Shown here: piece by piece, positions 33,330 through 41,852 of the stretch
Numbering within the stretch: the stretch's first letter is position 1
How the letters are laid out: the number at the start of each line of letters is the position of its first letter
Assembly (NCBI RefSeq): GCF_035712445.1
Contig: NZ_DASTAT010000049.1
Location: 1-43,499 of the forward strand
Direction: 5' to 3'
Source of the DNA: Oligoflexus sp.
GTDB lineage: Bacteria > Bdellovibrionota_B > Oligoflexia > Oligoflexales > Oligoflexaceae
DNA length: 43,499 nucleotides
Notes under the pieces: model-generated
Told to the model about the DNA's origin: nothing
The model's database searches: none
What the model saw: the letters and a program-made list of their open reading frames with translations, nothing else
Position numbers and translations under genes: made by a program

Positions 33330-35192
33330 TTGCAAACTTTACGCCGTCTCTTTTTTCAGACTTTGGTGCTGCTCGGTCTTTACCAATCCATCCGTTTTCT
33401 GTTCTGGATCGTCAATCACAGTCAGTTTCAAAATACCGAATGGAACACGCTGGCGCTTGCCTTTGCCCAGGGGGCCCGCTTCGATTTGGCCGCGATTGTC
33501 CTCACCAACGCCATTCTCTTTTTGCTGTATCTCGTACCGCTGCCCGAAAAATGGCGGCGCTGGCAGGAAAAAACCGTGGCCTGGGGCTTCGGCCTGATCA
33601 ACGGCTGGTTTTTGGCCGTGAACATCGTCGATGTCGAATACTATCGTTTTGCCGGAAAACGCTTCACGCGCGATTCCTTCGCCATCGGCCAGGATCTGGC
33701 GGCGCAGACCGGGCAGATCGCCGTTTATTACTGGTATTATACGCTTCTGATCCTGGCCATCACAGGCGGGCTCGTCTGGTTCTCCTTGAAAAATTTACGC
33801 CGCAGCGGCCGTGATTCCAAACTGTCTTTGATACTCGGCACGATCGCGCTTTTGGCCCTTAGCGCTCTTGGAGGCCGCGGGGGATGGCAGCATAAGCCCC
33901 TGATACCCGCCCAGGCCTATGCGGGCGAAACGGGGCAGCTCGGGATTCTTATTCTCAACAGCTCCTTCACCCTTCTTAAATCCTCGGATGAAGCGTTTAT
34001 CAAGCCCATGAACTTCATGCCGGATCCCGAGGCGCGGGCGCTGGTGAGCAGCCGGAATCAAGGGCCGGTCACCGCCCTTCCCCATCCGCCTAAAAATGTG
34101 GTGCTCGTCATCCTCGAAAGCTTCGGCAAGGAATATGTATTTCCCCCTGAAGGTCATAAGAGCTATGCCCCTTTCCTGCAGAGTCTGGCAGAAAAAGGCA
34201 CGTCCTTTCCCAATGCCTATGCCAACGGCCGTCGCTCCATTGATGCCTTACCGGCAATTCTTGCGGGCGTTCCCGCCTGGATGGAATCGGCCTTTATCAC
34301 CTCCCCCTATCAAACCAACCGCGTCCAGGGTTATCCTGCCATCCTTCGACAGCACGGCTTTCGCACCCGTTTTTTCCATGGCGGGGAAAACGGCACCATG
34401 TTCTTCGACGTGATGGCCGATCGCTTTGGCTTTCAGGACTACATCGGCGAAAAGGAATACCCTGATCACAAGGATCACGACGGCAAGTGGGGCATCTTTG
34501 ATGAACCCTTCCTGCAGTATGCCGCCAAACGCCTGAGTGATGACGATCAACCGTTTTTTGCCGGAATTTTTACTCTGAGTTCCCACCATCCCTATACGAT
34601 ACCGCCTCAGCACAGGGAGCGTTTTCCCAAGGGCAAACTCGAAATTCATGAGAGCATCGGTTACGCCGACTTTGCTTTACAAAAATTTTACGAGGCTGCG
34701 CAGAAGGAACCCTGGTTCCCGGATACGCTGTTTATTTTCACGGCAGATCACACGCAGAAAAGCGAGTTTCCCGAGTATGAAACCACCAATGGACGCTATC
34801 GCGTGCCGCTGATTTTCATCATGAACGATCGGCCTTTGCCCTTCGCCAACATCGAACGCCCGGTGCAGCACATGGATATCATGCCGACTGTATTGGATGC
34901 TCTGAACGTGCAGGCGCCCGCCTTCAGCCGCTTTGGCAGCAGCCTCCTGCAGACCGTGACGCGCCCGGGTGTGGTGCTGCGGGATGCGCCGCGTTTCGTT
35001 TTGGTGGGCGAGAATCAGTTCCTCAGCTGGAATCCTGAAACCGATGAAAAAGCCAGCTACGACTGGCCGTCCGATGTTCTTTTAAAAACCAAACAGTCGT
35101 TCACTCAAGAAATGGGTCAGGATTTGCTTTATCTGCAGGCCGAGTTGCAGTGTTTTAACAATGGGATGGTGCAAAACTCGCTGGTCTGGTAA
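33330..35192 (+). CDS. LtaS/OpgB-family membrane phosphoglycerol transferase or phosphoethanolamine transferase-like sulfatase-fold enzyme
   Basis: The protein has about 620 residues. Five predicted membrane helices (first about 225 residues) precede an extracytoplasmic sulfatase-fold domain (PF00884). Metal and active-site features visible are LVILESFGKEY (metal Glu), NGRRSIDALPAIL with nucleophile Ser in place of the usual LtaS Thr, and FTADHT (Asp-His metal ligands). Family members transfer phosphoglycerol or phosphoethanolamine from phospholipids to glycolipids or glycans. The first 28 codons of the longest frame (from TTG 33246) have no ribosome site; TTG at 33330, after GGGGGA, puts the first helix near the N-terminus. 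An alpha/beta hydrolase gene follows 32 bases later, so they may be one operon. Confidence 0.88.
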   Translation: MQTLRRLFFQTLVLLGLYQSIRFLFWIVNHSQFQNTEWNTLALAFAQGARFDLAAIVLTNAILFLLYLVPLPEKWRRWQEKTVAWGFGLINGWFLAVNIVDVEYYRFAGKRFTRDSFAIGQDLAAQTGQIAVYYWYYTLLILAITGGLVWFSLKNLRRSGRDSKLSLILGTIALLALSALGGRGGWQHKPLIPAQAYAGETGQLGILILNSSFTLLKSSDEAFIKPMNFMPDPEARALVSSRNQGPVTALPHPPKNVVLVILESFGKEYVFPPEGHKSYAPFLQSLAEKGTSFPNAYANGRRSIDALPAILAGVPAWMESAFITSPYQTNRVQGYPAILRQHGFRTRFFHGGENGTMFFDVMADRFGFQDYIGEKEYPDHKDHDGKWGIFDEPFLQYAAKRLSDDDQPFFAGIFTLSSHHPYTIPPQHRERFPKGKLEIHESIGYADFALQKFYEAAQKEPWFPDTLFIFTADHTQKSEFPEYETTNGRYRVPLIFIMNDRPLPFANIERPVQHMDIMPTVLDALNVQAPAFSRFGSSLLQTVTRPGVVLRDAPRFVLVGENQFLSWNPETDEKASYDWPSDVLLKTKQSFTQEMGQDLLYLQAELQCFNNGMVQNSLVW

Positions 35193-35224
35193 AACCGAAT
35201 CAACATCCACACAAGGGCAGAACC

Positions 35225-36295
35225 ATGTTGAAATTCTTTGAAGGCAATACCCTCATCCAGAATGTTTCCAACTGGAGCTCCGCGGCGCTGGAACAGGCCC
35301 GGGCCCTCGATATCGATTGGACGGATTGGAGCAAAATCAGGAGCAGCCTGCAGGATTCGACCTTCGAAGCCAAGGTCAAGGCCGGTGAATCCATGTATCA
35401 CGCCTGCATCAAAGCCGCACGCCGGGTCATCGGCGCCGAGGTCCGCGAAGTCGAACTCGAAGACGGCGTCGTGCACTACTGGAAGACGAATAAACCCAAT
35501 CGCGAGACTGTGCTTTTCTTTCACGGTTTCGCCGACAGCAAGGATGGTGTGTACTCCCTCGCCATCCATCTCTTTAATGAATTTAATGTCATGGCGATTG
35601 ACCTGCCGGGATTCGGCCAGAGCTTCTCGGACCCTCAATTCGCCTATGATACGCACGCCTATGGTCGCTGGCTGGATGAATTCGTCACCAAAAGCGGCAT
35701 GGGTCCTGTGCATGTGGTCGGCAATTCCCTGGGCGGCGCCATGGCTTTGAAGCTGGCTCTGGTACGTCCCGACGTTGTGAAGTCGGTGACGCTCCTGAAT
35801 GCCGCCGGCCTTATAGATCCCGAGCATGAATCGCTCTATGATGAGATCATGCGCGGTGAAAATATTTTCCAGGTCAAGACGCTCGAGCAATTCGAGAAGT
35901 TCTGGGCCAAGGTTTTCCATCGGCAGCCTTTTCTACCGCCATTCGGCAAGGAATTCCTCTTCCATCGCTTCCGGCAGAACCATGACTGGTATGGCGAGCT
36001 GGTGCAAAGAAACTTTGGTGGCTATACCGATAAAAACGATCCCGAGTATTTCGAACTCTTTATGAACAAGAATCTGGATCGCATTGAAAAGCCGGCTCTC
36101 ATCATCTGGGGTGAACGCGATCAGCTCTTCCCCGTCGCCTATGGCGCCCAGGGTCATAAGCTGATGAAGGGATCCCGTTTCGTGGTGCTGAAGGATGTCG
36201 GGCACGCGCCGCAGGTGGAAGCGCCGCGGCTGGTCGCGCGTCATCTGAAAAGCTTTATCCGCGAGCTGCCCAAAGCCGAGTCCAGTAACTCCTGA
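35225..36295 (+). CDS. Alpha/beta hydrolase
   Basis: This 356-residue protein has an alpha/beta-hydrolase fold. The oxyanion motif HGFADS (100-105) is followed by a nucleophile elbow GNSLGG with Ser168, acid WGERDQLFP with Asp299, and DVGHAP with His327. A roughly 75-residue N-terminal extension precedes the domain and no signal is evident. The substrate is unknown; the MhpC-like pattern covers esterases, C-C hydrolases and lipases. It follows the LtaS-like gene by 32 bases. Its end overlaps the convergent thioredoxin-like gene by 41 bases. Confidence 0.92.
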   Translation: MLKFFEGNTLIQNVSNWSSAALEQARALDIDWTDWSKIRSSLQDSTFEAKVKAGESMYHACIKAARRVIGAEVREVELEDGVVHYWKTNKPNRETVLFFHGFADSKDGVYSLAIHLFNEFNVMAIDLPGFGQSFSDPQFAYDTHAYGRWLDEFVTKSGMGPVHVVGNSLGGAMALKLALVRPDVVKSVTLLNAAGLIDPEHESLYDEIMRGENIFQVKTLEQFEKFWAKVFHRQPFLPPFGKEFLFHRFRQNHDWYGELVQRNFGGYTDKNDPEYFELFMNKNLDRIEKPALIIWGERDQLFPVAYGAQGHKLMKGSRFVVLKDVGHAPQVEAPRLVARHLKSFIRELPKAESSNS

Positions 36296-36779
36296 ACCAC
36301 AGGCCGGGGGTGGTGGTATAGCCACTCCAGGCCTTGACGATGCGCCCCTCGGTATCCAGGATCAAATAGGAAGGATAGGATCCTATGCGGAGCGCCTCTT
36401 CCTCGCTCTCACGCCCCATCAAAACCGGCACCTTCAGTCCGGTATCCTTGACGAAGCTTTCCAATTCCGACGGCTGCGCCCAGCTCAAGGCCAAGGCGGC
36501 TTTATGAAAGCTGCCTGGCAGTCTATCTATATTGCTGCCGCTCGCCCGGCACACGCCGCACCAGGGGGCGAACACATAAACGACAGTCAATTTCTCGGGA
36601 TTCCAAAGGCTTTTGGTCCCACCTGTCAGGACGGGAAGGGAGGCGTTGCGCAGGTTATCAGGCAAGGCTCCGCGGGTCATATTCCGTGATTGCCAGTACT
36701 CGACGGCTACGAGGATGACCAGGAAAAGTGCGACATTGCTCAAAAGGCTTTTGAACGTCCTGCGATTCATTTTCAGCAT
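36255..36779 (-). CDS. TlpA-like thioredoxin, membrane-anchored
   Basis: This 174-residue protein has an N-terminal membrane segment (VALFLVILVAVEY) and a thioredoxin domain with FAPWCGVC (Cys74, Cys77) and the cis-Pro region GSYPSYLILDTEG. It likely catalyses thiol-disulfide exchange or reduction in the periplasm, for example in cytochrome c maturation or protein repair. The ATG follows AAAGGAAG, which overlaps the end of the kinase gene, 6 bases away, so translation is coupled. Overlaps the alpha/beta hydrolase on the other strand by 41 bases. Confidence 0.9.
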   Translation of the reverse strand: MLKMNRRTFKSLLSNVALFLVILVAVEYWQSRNMTRGALPDNLRNASLPVLTGGTKSLWNPEKLTVVYVFAPWCGVCRASGSNIDRLPGSFHKAALALSWAQPSELESFVKDTGLKVPVLMGRESEEEALRIGSYPSYLILDTEGRIVKAWSGYTTTPGLWFRSYWTRLWAARG

Positions 36780-36785
36780 GGGGAC

Positions 36786-37766
36786 TCAACTTCCTTTGGC
36801 CAGGAGCTGGATATCCTCGATGGAATAAGGCTTATAGCCCTGATAGATATCCTGATCCCGGTGTTTCTGGCTGTCTGTGGTTTGGAACTGCCCGTCTTTT
36901 AAAAACTGCCGCACAGCCCCGTAGGGATCCTGAATACCAAATTTTAGAAGAAGATGCTTGAAAGAGCTCGCAACTTTTTCAATGCTGTTCACCCGGCGTA
37001 CCAGCATGGGCTCCAGCATCGGCTCCAGAATCTGACTCAAACCCTGACGCAAAGCCTCGTGGGTGCATTTCATGGGTCCGAGCCGCAGATTGCGCATGGC
37101 CTGGATGATTTCGGGTCTTTTGGTCTTGGCATCCATTACCGGAATTATCTTTCGTCCTTCCACCATTTCAAAAATCAAAAGTCCCATCACATAGATATCG
37201 GAAGCGGCCACAACCGATTCGGCGCTCAGATGCTCGGGCGAATAATATCCGGGTGTCCCGATGATCATGTTTTTATAGGAATCCAGGGCGGAATCGAGGA
37301 CGAGGCTGAAGTCAGCAAGGAACACGCGACCACTGCGTTCGATCATGATGTTCGAGGCGGAAAGGTCCGCATGCACCAGATCATGAAGGTGAAGGCCATC
37401 CAGCCCCTGCGCGAACTGCCAGGCGATGCAAAGGCTCACCAGCGGCGGCAGTCGCCCGAAGTGCTTGATGATCTGCCGCAGAGTCCAGCCATCAATCCAC
37501 TGCGTGACCATATAAAAAACCGGAGGTTCATAGCAGCCGTCCAGATAACGAACGAGATGCGGATGGGACACGCGCTGCTGCATCATCAGCTCGCGGTGAA
37601 AGACGCCGGTGAAGAGCGGATCCTGCCGCAGACGATCGTGCAGGACCTTCACGGCCACAAGCTTCTGCTGCCGCGTGTCCAGGGCCTTGTAAACCCGTCC
37701 GAGCGAACCTTCGCCCACCGGTTCAATCAGCTGATAAGGCCCTAACATTCCTTGCAACATGACCAA
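36786..37766 (-). CDS. Hanks-type Ser/Thr protein kinase, non-RD
   Basis: The protein has about 326 residues with a eukaryote-like kinase domain. Visible are the glycine loop VGEGSLGRVYKA (17-28), VAVKV with Lys40, Glu59 on helix C, catalytic loop VHADLSASN (Asp134; the Arg of HRD is Ala, so non-RD), DFS instead of DFG, GTPGYYSPE, and SDIYVMGLLIFEM. It phosphorylates an unknown protein. No membrane helix or PASTA domain is present, so it is cytosolic. The start is TTG at 37766 with AAGGAG six bases upstream; the longer frame (to 37877) gives an extra 37 residues of low plausibility. It is operonic with the thioredoxin gene. Confidence 0.9.
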   Translation of the reverse strand: MVMLQGMLGPYQLIEPVGEGSLGRVYKALDTRQQKLVAVKVLHDRLRQDPLFTGVFHRELMMQQRVSHPHLVRYLDGCYEPPVFYMVTQWIDGWTLRQIIKHFGRLPPLVSLCIAWQFAQGLDGLHLHDLVHADLSASNIMIERSGRVFLADFSLVLDSALDSYKNMIIGTPGYYSPEHLSAESVVAASDIYVMGLLIFEMVEGRKIIPVMDAKTKRPEIIQAMRNLRLGPMKCTHEALRQGLSQILEPMLEPMLVRRVNSIEKVASSFKHLLLKFGIQDPYGAVRQFLKDGQFQTTDSQKHRDQDIYQGYKPYSIEDIQLLAKGS

Positions 37767-37973
37767 AATCCGCTCCTTCCCATGCTGCACGCCGTATCGG
37801 TCATTTACCGTAAGGTCCAAGAAAAATTTTAACTCTTTTATATTTACCAGTAAAATTAGATGGTTAAAGGCTGCCATTCAGCCCGCTTCGCGTCACGACG
37901 AAAAGTTATAACAATCTGTTATCAAAAATTTAAACTGAATGGGCCACCGAGTTCAGACGAAGGAGTATGCGGC

Positions 37974-38552
37974 ATGGGACTTTTCAATCGAAAGAATCCT
38001 TATGAAAAGGATGCTCTGGATCTGGAAGCAGCAATGCGCACGACACCCGAAAGGCCGGATATGAAAGCCCGCCCCCCTGCTCCCTCGCCCACGTCCATGA
38101 TGAGTCCGCAGCCGCCCGCGCCTCACGCGCCCGCGCCGCTGGCTCCCACGCCACCACCCGTGGCGGCATCGGCAATCGCGACAAGACCCGCAGCCTATGG
38201 CATTGAAGACGCCATTCAGCTGATGCGTGAGCTGCCTGATAACAAAAAAGAAATGGTCATCACCATCGTTCAAAAGACCTTGGTGTCGGCCAAGATCAAT
38301 GTGTCGACCATACTCGATGATGCGACGCGCAAGATCGAAAGGCTTGAACGTAAAAATGAGAAGCTGGCTCAGGAGATTCGCGAACTGGAAGAAGCGATCC
38401 TCCAAAGGAAGCAGGAGATGGATCATAACGCGCGTGATGTAGCGGAAACGCGTGAAGTCAAAATCAGCTTTGAAACGGCTCTGCGGCCCAGCGGCATCGG
38501 GGAAATCTCCCTCGATCCACTGCCCTATATTCCCGATCAAAAAGCCGGTTAA
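37974..38552 (+). CDS. Proline-rich coiled-coil protein of unknown function
   Basis: This 192-residue protein has a short basic start (MGLFNRKNPYEK), a proline/alanine-rich linker (about 35-80, PAPHAPAPLAPTPPPVAAS) and a helical domain with a coiled coil (KIERLERKNEKLAQEIRELE, about 120-150). No membrane helix or signal. No family recognised; the layout suggests a scaffold. AAGGAG eight bases before the ATG at 37974 supports this start. It diverges from the kinase gene, with an AT-rich 207-base spacer, and its last four bases overlap the GT4 gene. Confidence 0.78.
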   Translation: MGLFNRKNPYEKDALDLEAAMRTTPERPDMKARPPAPSPTSMMSPQPPAPHAPAPLAPTPPPVAASAIATRPAAYGIEDAIQLMRELPDNKKEMVITIVQKTLVSAKINVSTILDDATRKIERLERKNEKLAQEIRELEEAILQRKQEMDHNARDVAETREVKISFETALRPSGIGEISLDPLPYIPDQKAG

Positions 38553-39832
38553 CGCGACGGCTGCAGCCGGGGTTTTTCACCCCGGCCGAGCACCCAATAC
38601 AAAATCTCACCCGTAAGTCGCGCCTTGCCATCCCAGGTCAGGGAGTCACGCGCATAGTTCTGTCCGTTGCGACTCAATTCCAAAAGCCGCGCGCGATCAT
38701 GCTCCAGTTCATCCAGGGTTTTTTGGATATAGGCGACAGCAGCGGTTTCATTGCTCAATGGAATTTTAAAACCGATGCCCTGATGAACGATATCACCGGG
38801 CCCACCGTAGTCGGACACCATGGGCACAGCCCCGGTGGCAAGGGCCTCGAAGACTACGCCCCCACCGAATTCACGGACCGATGGGAACACCATCACATCG
38901 GCCTTCATGAAATATTGCAGCGCCGTTTCATGATTCACCATACCCGTAAAGGTCACACGCGCCTTGATTCCCAGGGTCTGAACCAGCTCTTCCAGAGCCT
39001 GCCGCTCCGCGCCGTCACCCACGATGGTGAAATGCGCGCGCCCCGTCCGCAGGAGTTCCGCAGCGCCTTTGATGGCAAGGTCGCAGGCCTTATAGGGCAC
39101 AAGCCGACCGGCAAAGAGGAGCTGCAGGGGCTTGCTCGTCACGGCCATGATCCGCCGCATCTGCAGCATCTCGGGCGTGATTCCATTTTCCGGCAGGAAG
39201 AAAACCTTATCCTGATAGGCTGCGAATTCTGAGCAGGTCTGCGAAGATCCGGCGATGATGGCCCGGGCCTCGGCATAGGTGGACCTTGCATAAGGCATCA
39301 GCTGATACACTTTTCTCAGGCTTGAAATCCATTCCTTTTGCTTCTGCGCCTGCTGATAGCCAGCCGGAAAAGGCAGACCACCATTGATGGGACCGATGAC
39401 AAAAGGCAGTCCGAATTTTTTCGTCCAGCGGGCCCACGGGCTCGGCAGGACAGGTGCCACCGGCGTTAATCTTAAAACACAGTCATAGGTCCTGCTCTCC
39501 ACCAGACCACGCAGCTGACGCCAGGCGAGCCATTCGAAAACAATATAAAAAGGCAGACGCACAGCAGTCAGAGCCTGGCTGCCGAAATCCCCTTTGAATA
39601 TTTTCTCAAACATCCAGTTATAAAAAGTGTCGAGCCAACCCAGATCTATATACGTGATATCCGTGAAGGGCCCCCGTTTTTTTTCATGAGCCGGCTTATT
39701 GCGAATGTGCGTGACGAGATGCACACGATGCTGCCGCGCCAGAGCCTCGGCATGACGGTAGCCGACCAGCGGCACGCTTATCCAGTCCGGATTATTCTGC
39801 TCACTCAAAACCAGGATACGGAGGGGTTCCAT
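38549..39832 (-). CDS. GT4-family glycosyltransferase
   Basis: This 427-residue GT-B enzyme starts with MEPLRILVLSEQNNPDWISV. Donor-site features are LLFAGRLVPYKACDLAIKGA, VGDGAERQALEELV and MVFPSVREFGGGVVFEALA. It transfers a sugar from a nucleotide donor, probably to a polysaccharide or lipid-linked acceptor. AAAGG six bases before the ATG at 39832 favours this start over the TTG at 39838 that overlaps the upstream stop. It follows the other GT4 gene almost directly, so both act in one pathway. Confidence 0.92.
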   Translation of the reverse strand: MEPLRILVLSEQNNPDWISVPLVGYRHAEALARQHRVHLVTHIRNKPAHEKKRGPFTDITYIDLGWLDTFYNWMFEKIFKGDFGSQALTAVRLPFYIVFEWLAWRQLRGLVESRTYDCVLRLTPVAPVLPSPWARWTKKFGLPFVIGPINGGLPFPAGYQQAQKQKEWISSLRKVYQLMPYARSTYAEARAIIAGSSQTCSEFAAYQDKVFFLPENGITPEMLQMRRIMAVTSKPLQLLFAGRLVPYKACDLAIKGAAELLRTGRAHFTIVGDGAERQALEELVQTLGIKARVTFTGMVNHETALQYFMKADVMVFPSVREFGGGVVFEALATGAVPMVSDYGGPGDIVHQGIGFKIPLSNETAAVAYIQKTLDELEHDRARLLELSRNGQNYARDSLTWDGKARLTGEILYWVLGRGEKPRLQPSR

Positions 39833-39834
39833 GT

Positions 39835-41022
39835 TCAACCTTTGGCGAGGATCGCCTTATGAAGTTCAGTCGCAAAATGTTCTGCGGAGAATTGCGTGAC
39901 GGCCGTCTGCCTTGCGGCCTTGGCCAACACCACGCGCAAATCACAGTCGGCACCGAGGCGCAGCATGGCCAGGGCGAGACCCGGCACATCCCTCTGCGCG
40001 ACAAGGATACCGTTCACATCAGGCTCGATCATCTCGGGAGTGCCGCCGATGATGGAGGCAATGACCGGCAGCTGACAGGCCATCGCTTCCATGACTGACA
40101 CCGGGGCAGCCTCACCAAAGCCGACGCTCGGCAGGATAAAACAGTCGGCTTCATGCAAAAGCTCCAGGACTTCATGCTCACCTGCGGTCCCGACCATGCG
40201 CACATGCCCTTCGAGCTTCAGCGCGACTATTTCCTTTTCCAGAATCGGTCGCTCTTCACCATCCCCGACTATGGTATAGGTCGCATTCAAACCCTGATCC
40301 AAAACCTGCCTGAGCGCGCGAATCGCATAGATGTGCCCCTTGCATTCGGCAAGCCGCGCGACCGTGATCATGCGCAGGATATTAGGCTGACCAGCCCGGA
40401 CGGGGCCGGGCCGAAAGGCATCGACATCCACGCCCATGCGAATGACAGGCAGGCGTTTTTTATCCATGCCACAGGCCTCCCAGACCTGGGTTTGCAGAGC
40501 AAAGGTTACGCACGCGATAAAACGCGCCCGAGCGAATTTGAACTTATGATCGCCGCCATAAACCGGCAGATCCCCATGCAGGGTCAAACTATAAGGCAGA
40601 TCCCCAGCCTGATCAGCCATCGCCAGAAGATGAGCGACGTTCGCACAGCTGTGCCCGTGGATGTGGCCCAGATTTTCCTGCTTCGCGAGGATCAGAAGAT
40701 CCGCGGCGCAGATCATAAGCCCGATCAGTCGTAGGCGACTGATCCAGCCTGCATCCTGAAGACGCGCGATATAAAGGAGCATGCGAAGGGTCAGCCCCGG
40801 CCTTCGCATCAGGTAAAGAAGCGCCATCAGAAAATTCGGGGGAAAAATATAATGGGTTTCCGTCTGCGCCTCGGGTCCAAAAGCGTGCCGGCTGGCCATC
40901 TGAGGCCGACGGGTCGAGAGCAGGAAGACATCCGCCCCCAACTTGCGCAGAACGCAAATCTCGCGCCAGAAAAAAATATGCGTCTGGCCAGGAAATTCCG
41001 GAACGAGATAACCGATGCGCAT
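39835..41022 (-). CDS. GT4-family glycosyltransferase
   Basis: This 395-residue GT-B enzyme shows an N-terminal acceptor domain (MRIGYLVPEFPGQTHIFF), MITVARLAECKGHIYAIRAL, YTIVGDGEERPILEKEIVA and the donor-site EX7E motif GEAAPVSVMEAMACQLPVIA. This pattern is common in colanic-acid/exopolysaccharide GT4 enzymes. The ATG is preceded by GGAG. It lies 17 bases after the outer-membrane-protein gene and directly upstream of the second GT4, forming a likely surface-glycan operon, although no polymerase or flippase is present in this window. Confidence 0.93.
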   Translation of the reverse strand: MRIGYLVPEFPGQTHIFFWREICVLRKLGADVFLLSTRRPQMASRHAFGPEAQTETHYIFPPNFLMALLYLMRRPGLTLRMLLYIARLQDAGWISRLRLIGLMICAADLLILAKQENLGHIHGHSCANVAHLLAMADQAGDLPYSLTLHGDLPVYGGDHKFKFARARFIACVTFALQTQVWEACGMDKKRLPVIRMGVDVDAFRPGPVRAGQPNILRMITVARLAECKGHIYAIRALRQVLDQGLNATYTIVGDGEERPILEKEIVALKLEGHVRMVGTAGEHEVLELLHEADCFILPSVGFGEAAPVSVMEAMACQLPVIASIIGGTPEMIEPDVNGILVAQRDVPGLALAMLRLGADCDLRVVLAKAARQTAVTQFSAEHFATELHKAILAKG

Positions 41023-41039
41023 GGCGGCTCCGCAAAGGA

Positions 41040-41537
41040 TCAGATATCAAAACCAATGCCGGCCTGGACCTGATCGTTTTCGTTCTTATCGACATTGTAA
41101 GCCGCGTAACCATAGAAATTCGGCTTTCCGAGCATAAGGCCGATTCCCGCAAAGGGCCCGCCCAGATCCGCGTTGGCATCGCTCTGGTCACCAACTGCCG
41201 CGCTGGTCCAGGCCCCAATGCCGACCTGCACGTAAGGGGCGAAAACACCCGTCATGAATCTGTATTTCACGTTAAGGTCACCGGCCAGGGCCAGTCCCAC
41301 CCCATCGTCATCCTTTTCCGTTTTCTTGTCATTGGCGTCATCGGTGGCCTTGGCGTCCGCATCCACCCAGCCGATGCCGACTTCGAAATTCCACTGACTT
41401 CCCCAATAAAGGAAATTCACGCCCAGATCGGCGTTCATGGGATTATGATAACCAAGGTTCAAGGTCCAGTTCGCGTAGCCAGGACTGGCAAGGCAAAGTC
41501 CTGCCGTAGCCAACGCAAAAAGCAGCCGTTTCATCAT
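41040..41537 (-). CDS. Small outer-membrane beta-barrel-like protein
   Basis: This 165-residue protein has a signal peptide (MMKRLLFALATAGLCLASPGYA) and alternating amphipathic strands (WTLNLGYHNPMN, WNFEVGIGWVD, VGLALAGDLNVKYRF, YGYAAYNVDKNENDQVQAGI) ending in a terminal GIGFDI, as in small barrel proteins. An acidic loop (DDANDKKTEKDDD) lies between strands. Function unknown. It precedes the two glycosyltransferase genes and probably shares their transcript. Confidence 0.8.
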   Translation of the reverse strand: MMKRLLFALATAGLCLASPGYANWTLNLGYHNPMNADLGVNFLYWGSQWNFEVGIGWVDADAKATDDANDKKTEKDDDGVGLALAGDLNVKYRFMTGVFAPYVQVGIGAWTSAAVGDQSDANADLGGPFAGIGLMLGKPNFYGYAAYNVDKNENDQVQAGIGFDI

Positions 41538-41852
41538 TGTATTGATCCTTTCCCTTTTCCATTAGGTTAAAGCATCCCATGCCCTGCGTCATCAATCTTT
41601 CCTTCCCGGCAGAATCACACCCGCAAACCACCAGAAGGACTTGAAAACTGCCAGCCTTGAATTTTTTTCTCAAGTTGGGCCCCCAAATGCCGATACAGTC
41701 CGCTGGAAACCTTTTCACCCGTAATAGGCCGTCATGAATATGCTGAAGCAATATATTAGCCTGCAATTTTATAGAGTTGAATCTTTATAGCAGGCGTAGC
41801 TTGAGCACGGGTTCGTACGAATTCACGGGCGGGATAACTGGGGAGTCTGCAC
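41538..41852. other. Intergenic region between divergent genes
   Basis: No gene is supported in this 315-base stretch; a 107-codon minus frame through it (41443-41766) has no ribosome site and overlaps the outer-membrane-protein gene. It is AT-rich in the middle. A direct repeat TTTATAG occurs at 41768-41774 and 41784-41790, flanked by CCTGC/GCAGG (41760-41764 and 41790-41794), so a 5-bp stem could form. It must hold the promoters of the minus-strand operon and of the vWA gene, but I can point only to the weak minus-strand pair above. Confidence 0.6.
41566..41595 (-). promoter_or_regulatory. Possible promoter for the outer-membrane-protein/glycosyltransferase operon
   Basis: Minus-strand TTGATG (41595-41590), 18 bases, TTTAAC (41571-41566); each box matches sigma-70 at four of six. 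The leader to the ATG at 41537 would be about 20 bases. Confidence 0.3.
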
